This document shows positions 60,365-64,000 of a stretch of 64,000 nucleotides of DNA, piece after piece. Source of the stretch: Neofusicoccum parvum (lineage: Eukaryota; Ascomycota; Dothideomycetes; Botryosphaeriales; Botryosphaeriaceae). Below the pieces are notes generated by a model. The model ran no database searches. It saw nothing but the letters and a program-made list of their open reading frames with translations, and had not been told where the DNA came from. The first letter of the stretch is position 1, and every line of letters starts with the position of its first letter. The stretch spans positions 1,364,001-1,428,000 of the forward strand of contig CP087219.1 in assembly GCA_020912385.1 (NCBI GenBank), written 5' to 3'. The translations under genes and the position numbers were made by a program.

Positions 60365-61849
60365 ATGCCGGCGCCGACCAACACCCTCCTCATCGAGGGC
60401 TCCTTCGAGGAGCTCGTCGACGAATTCGCACAATACCTTGTAAGCCTTCGAAATCAAGTCGCGGGCCAACCCACGTAGACGGCGCTCCCTGACACATGAT
60501 TTTCGGTGCTGTAGGACATTCTGAGGAAGACGCACGGCGAGGAAGAGTCGAGCCTGGCCCCAGAGGTGCAGCAGCTGCTGGGGGAGAACAAGAAAGACGA
60601 TGTGCTCAAGAAGCTGGTCACCGCCAGCGCGGTCCTCAACGTGGCGCCGGAGAAGGGTGAGCGATGCCGATGGCAAAAATTCCAGGAGGATGAAAGCTGA
60701 CAGCGGCCGTGTGAACCCACAGAGTTCGTCGCCGCATACAACCTGCTGATCCACCTTGTGCGGCAATCGCCCCACGTCAACATCTACCTGCCGCCCATGT
60801 GCAAGAACGTGTCGAACCCCATCACGTCGTCGCCCGCCAACAGCGCCGGCCTGGCCCTGTCGGTGCTGACGACCATCTTCAACATCCTGCAGCCGGACAA
60901 CGACAGCCGCTACCACGTGTTCCTGGCCATCCTGCGCGTGGTCAAGACGACGTCGACGTTTGAGAACCTGAAGTCGCAGCTCAAGCATATCGATTCGTGG
61001 CTGGCCCAGTGGGAGTCGGACGAGGAGGAGCAGCGCAAGCTGTACCTGGCCATCACTGACGCCGCTCAAGAGAACGGCGACGACGAGGTCGCATACCAGT
61101 ACCTGATCAAGGCCCTGCGCACCATCCCCACCGAGGAAGCCGCTAACCAGGAGGCGCGCGACCTGAGCGTGCGCGCTCTCAAGACCGCTCTGATGCACCC
61201 GGCCCACTTTGACTTCCAGGACCTCACTGCCCTCGACAGCATCCAGGCCCTGCGCAAGTCGGACCCGACGCACTTCGAGCTGCTGGAGATCTTCACGTCA
61301 GAGCTGCTGGACGAGTTCAACGACTTCAACGAGGAGCATGCGGACTTTGTCGAGAAGGAGGAGGGCCTGGACGCGGCGCCGCTGACGCGCAAGATGCGCC
61401 TGCTGACGCTGGCGTCGCTGGCAGCCCAGGCCACAGGCCAGACGCGCTCGCTGCCGTACGCACACATCTCCAAGGCGCTCCAGATCCCTGGCGAGGAGGT
61501 GGAGATGTGGGTCATCGACGTGATCCGCGCTGGCCTGGTCGAGGGCAAGCTGTCGCAGCTCAACCAGACGTTCCTCATCCACCGCGCCACGTACCGCGTG
61601 TTCGGCGAGAACCAGTGGCGCGAGGTTGCGTCGCGTCTGGACATGTGGCGCAACAGCCTGGCCGGTGTGCTGACGGTCATCCGCCAGGAGAAGGAGAACT
61701 TCATCCTGCAGAAGGAGCAGGAGCTGCGCGACGCCGAGAACAAGGCCGCACAGGCGGCTTCGGGCGGTGCTGGCATGGGCGGCGCCGGCGGCAGGAGAGG
61801 TGGTCAGAGGAAACTCGAGGCTGCTCCGGTTGAGGCTGAAGCTGAGTAA
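60365..61849 (+). CDS. Translation initiation factor 3 subunit m (PCI domain)
   Basis: Predicted 447-residue eIF3m, part of the PCI/MPN core of the eIF3 complex that binds the 40S ribosome during initiation. Exons are 60365-60439, 60515-60656 and 60723-61849, with GT-AG introns in phase 0 and phase 1. It opens with TLLIEGSFEELVDEFAQYL and continues through helical repeats (RYHVFLAILRVVKTTSTFEN, then LIKALRTIPTEEA). The PCI domain lies at about residues 210-380, with the winged-helix end YAHISKALQIPGEEVEMWVI, DVIRAGLVEGKLSQLNQTFL, and then HRATYRVFGENQWREVASRL. The C-terminal tail is Gly/Ala-rich (GGAGMGGAGGRRGGQRK). Motifs and length agree with fungal eIF3m; nothing unusual apart from the glycine-rich tail. 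Confidence 0.95.
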
Positions 61850-63072
61850 ACGGGGAGCCACAGGGTTTTTTTATGTTTACTGGAGCGCGTTTGGTCGAAG
61901 AGAGAAAAAAAGTGAGGTTACTCGAACCTCTGATATCTCTGCGGGATGCAGTGAGAGTGAACTGATTTGCAAGGAACGCAATGTATGGAACGGGGATGAA
62001 CGGAAACAAAATGAGGGAGTGTGGAAGAGCGTGTTTTTTCCCGATGAGTGAATGGAGGAGGATGGAATACCTTTTCTATCTTTCCTTTTTCGTCATCATC
62101 GTCGAAGGGAGCGCGTGAAAACCAAAAGTCCAAGGCTTTGATAGAGAGTAGCGATGATAGTGAGGAAGTGCTAAGGGGGAGAGAAGGCGCCACGGTGTCT
62201 GTGGTCTTGCCCCCGGATCGAGTCGGTAGCGAAATGAACTGCAATGATGTTTAAGCCCCGACTCTATCTGTTTTGTGGCAGCTTTTTGGGTTTGGCTGAA
62301 TGGTTGTACGTGTATTGGTTTTCGTGCAGAACGGCCTCCAGGTTTGTTGGGCGAGAGGTTCGGTCGTAACTGACTACGGTGTGTAGGAGAGGGCAAGCCC
62401 GTCCGGGCATGGGTTTGCTCGTTGTATAATTGTTCACGCACATCCAAAAGGCTGCTGAGCCCCCTTCAGTTCGACCCCGCGTCAGCTGACCCATGGCCTT
62501 TTTCCTACTTTTGATAACAGTAATACAAGACTTCCTTCTTTGCCAATCTCTCCAGCGTTGCCTTGGAACCCCAGTTAAGCTTCTGGCGAGCTCTTGGTCG
62601 TCTGTTAGTGTCTCGGTTATAGAGGACCTTATACGTCTACCACTGGCCCCTTCTTCGAGATAAGATGATCTATGCAAAAACCTGAGGTTCGACGAATTTA
62701 TCAGCAACACTGCTGGCTCCGGCTTCAACAAGCAAATCTATCACGCACCTTCCATTTCGCCTGTCTTCTCTTCTCTCGTTTTGCTATATTTCGCTTTTTG
62801 CCCTCCTTTCGTCGCGACGGGTCCTAGCTCAACTTAGCAAGGCTGAGTAGTTTGTCTCATGTGAGCTCCAACAGTCTGATTTCTGACTTCAAACACTATC
62901 AAAAAGTCATCCACGCGAGAACGGAAATGAATCAATATTACGGCTTCCAGGACCTCTGGATTATTTTGGCATACAGAACATTGTCAAGAAAGAACATCAA
63001 GGGTGGCAGAATACGGTATGTGTCAACGAACACCACTAGTTCTGAAGATCGTTGCCAAGTGTGACAGGGAGC
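61850..63072. other. Intergenic region at the edge of decayed DNA
   Basis: AT-richer sequence with short frames only. The first few hundred bases should hold the eIF3m 3' end. The rest shows no recognisable gene, although the 5' part of the HET relic that follows may extend into it in a form too decayed to read. Confidence 0.45.
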
Positions 63073-63890
63073 TACGCTGCCCAGGTCTCTTGGGCTCTGA
63101 TACCTTTGGATTGATTCACTATGCATCATTCAAGATAGCCTAGAAGACTGGGCCGTGAATCTGAGAAGGTGGGCTCGGTCTACGAGAATGTGTACTACAC
63201 CATCGCTGCTACAAAAGCAACAAGTACAGAGCCGGGCTTCCTTGTACAGGACCAGAGACACTGTCAAGCGACACCATCATATTGCGTTTAGATGCCTTGC
63301 GATCTAGATGGACTACAACATGGGAGCTTCTATTTGACTTCCACACCCCAGTTTTACTATTTCGGAGGAGTGGAAAGAGCCCGGCTGAATAGCAGGGGAT
63401 GGGTCGTCCAGGAGCGGCTTCTGTCTCGACGCACAACTCACTTCGCAGGAATTCAAATGTTTTGGGAGCGCCAGGCAAGTAACTGGCCGAGGATGACTTG
63501 CAGCGAGGATTGAATGTGCCAGGGTTGGCTGGAATCGCAAAGTCCTAATCGGATCCCAATCATCCCAGGAAGACGAGTGGCTCGTATGCCGTCAACCTGG
63601 AATCCAGCAAAATGTGGCACCGAATCATTGCTGCCTATTCTGCTTGCGAATTTCCTCGGTTGACGGGCAGGCTTCCCGTGCTCCTGGGCTTAGCAGAACG
63701 CCTGAAGCTGAGGTTCAATTGCCTGGTTCAGTCCCAGGCCCCGGTCGACTGCCCTATAGTGCTGGCTCTGGAGAGGAATACGGATTCGAGTCAAGGCGTG
63801 CCGGAATACGGCCGGGTGGGAATTGGGAGCCTGAAGCGGCACACAGGAGAGACAGCGTCCGGCGAGGAGGTGGAACTTGCACTCATCTGA
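63073..63890 (+). pseudogene. HET-domain (heterokaryon-incompatibility type) gene relic
   Basis: Three frames on the plus strand carry, in the right order, fragments of a fungal HET-domain protein. At 63104-63145, WIDSLCIIQDSLEDW is the HET core. After a one-base frameshift near 63150, ESEKVGSVYENVYYTIAAT continues it. At 63385-63465, LNSRGWVVQERLLSRRTTHF and QMFWE form the second core block. At 63612-63705, WHRIIAAYSACEFPRLTGRL and PVLLGLAERLK follow. The expected Arg just before the YLWIDSL block is a TGA stop, as a CGA-to-TGA change would give. Further stops separate the blocks. HET proteins control non-self recognition between hyphae; this copy cannot make one. No intact copy is in the window. 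Confidence 0.82.
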
Positions 63891-64000
63891 AGGGGTGCCG
63901 GATCGGGAATGTGGCTGCGCCGGCGGAGTGGCGCGGGCGACGGCAATCACGACAAGACAGCAGCGCTCCCCAGGTGCCGTGGCGAGCTGCACGGTCGGCC
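63891..64000. other. Window edge, no call
   Basis: Last 110 bases after the final readable HET-relic block; nothing identifiable. Confidence 0.4.

Overview
The window is nuclear DNA of a filamentous ascomycete (Pezizomycotina, probably a Dothideomycete). The basis is short 47-90 nt GT-AG introns with CTRAC branch motifs, GC-rich coding sequence, intron-split housekeeping genes on both strands, C/T-rich leaders, and a fungal-specific gene set (SAM+HMG-box regulator, DUF3074 protein, hybrid histidine kinase, HET-domain relic, lumazine synthase). The species cannot be named from the sequence. I saw no tRNA, rRNA, CRISPR array or intact transposon. Exon structures were built by hand from splice signals, reading phase and family conservation; coordinates span start to stop codon with the introns included.

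Layout. 1-4479: no recognisable gene, ending in a GC-rich leader. 4480-6267: SAM+HMG-box transcription factor. 6268-11760: 5.5 kb without a recognisable gene. 11761-12736: DUF3074 START-like protein. 13343-17652: 1392-residue Pro/Gln-rich protein. 18169-18628 (minus): LSm5, a five-exon gene of 79 residues. 19058-23080: divergent from LSM5, a large coiled-coil protein with a degenerate 3'-5' exonuclease-like domain and a 66-bp tandem-repeat tail. 24466-26260: amino-acid permease. 28675-31903 (minus): SERCA-type calcium ATPase. 32778-35532 (minus): hybrid histidine kinase. 35533-39867: empty. 39868-40920 (minus): fungal protein with an F-box-like LPGEIRNEIY motif. 41333-41906 and 42439-42957 (both minus): tandem paralogues of a small lysine-rich, probably nuclear protein. 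44236-45262: short mitochondrial-type membrane ORF, then UMP kinase. 45765-46877: proteasome alpha-7. 47259-48727: histidine-phosphatase (phosphoglycerate-mutase-like) protein with a non-canonical splice acceptor. 50352-52669: glucosamine-6-phosphate synthase. 53384-54249: lumazine synthase. 55373-59389: Set1 H3K4 methyltransferase. 60365-61849: eIF3 subunit m. 63073-63890: decayed HET-domain gene.

Most of the window is an ordinary housekeeping block: mRNA turnover and splicing (LSm5), calcium homeostasis, pyrimidine nucleotides, proteolysis, chitin precursor supply, riboflavin, chromatin and translation initiation. These genes do not form a biosynthetic cluster. The points most worth a second look are the degenerate exonuclease-like coiled-coil protein, the tandem paralogue pair with matching introns, the GG splice acceptor, the membrane ORF just ahead of UMP kinase, and the HET relic with RIP-compatible damage at the right edge.
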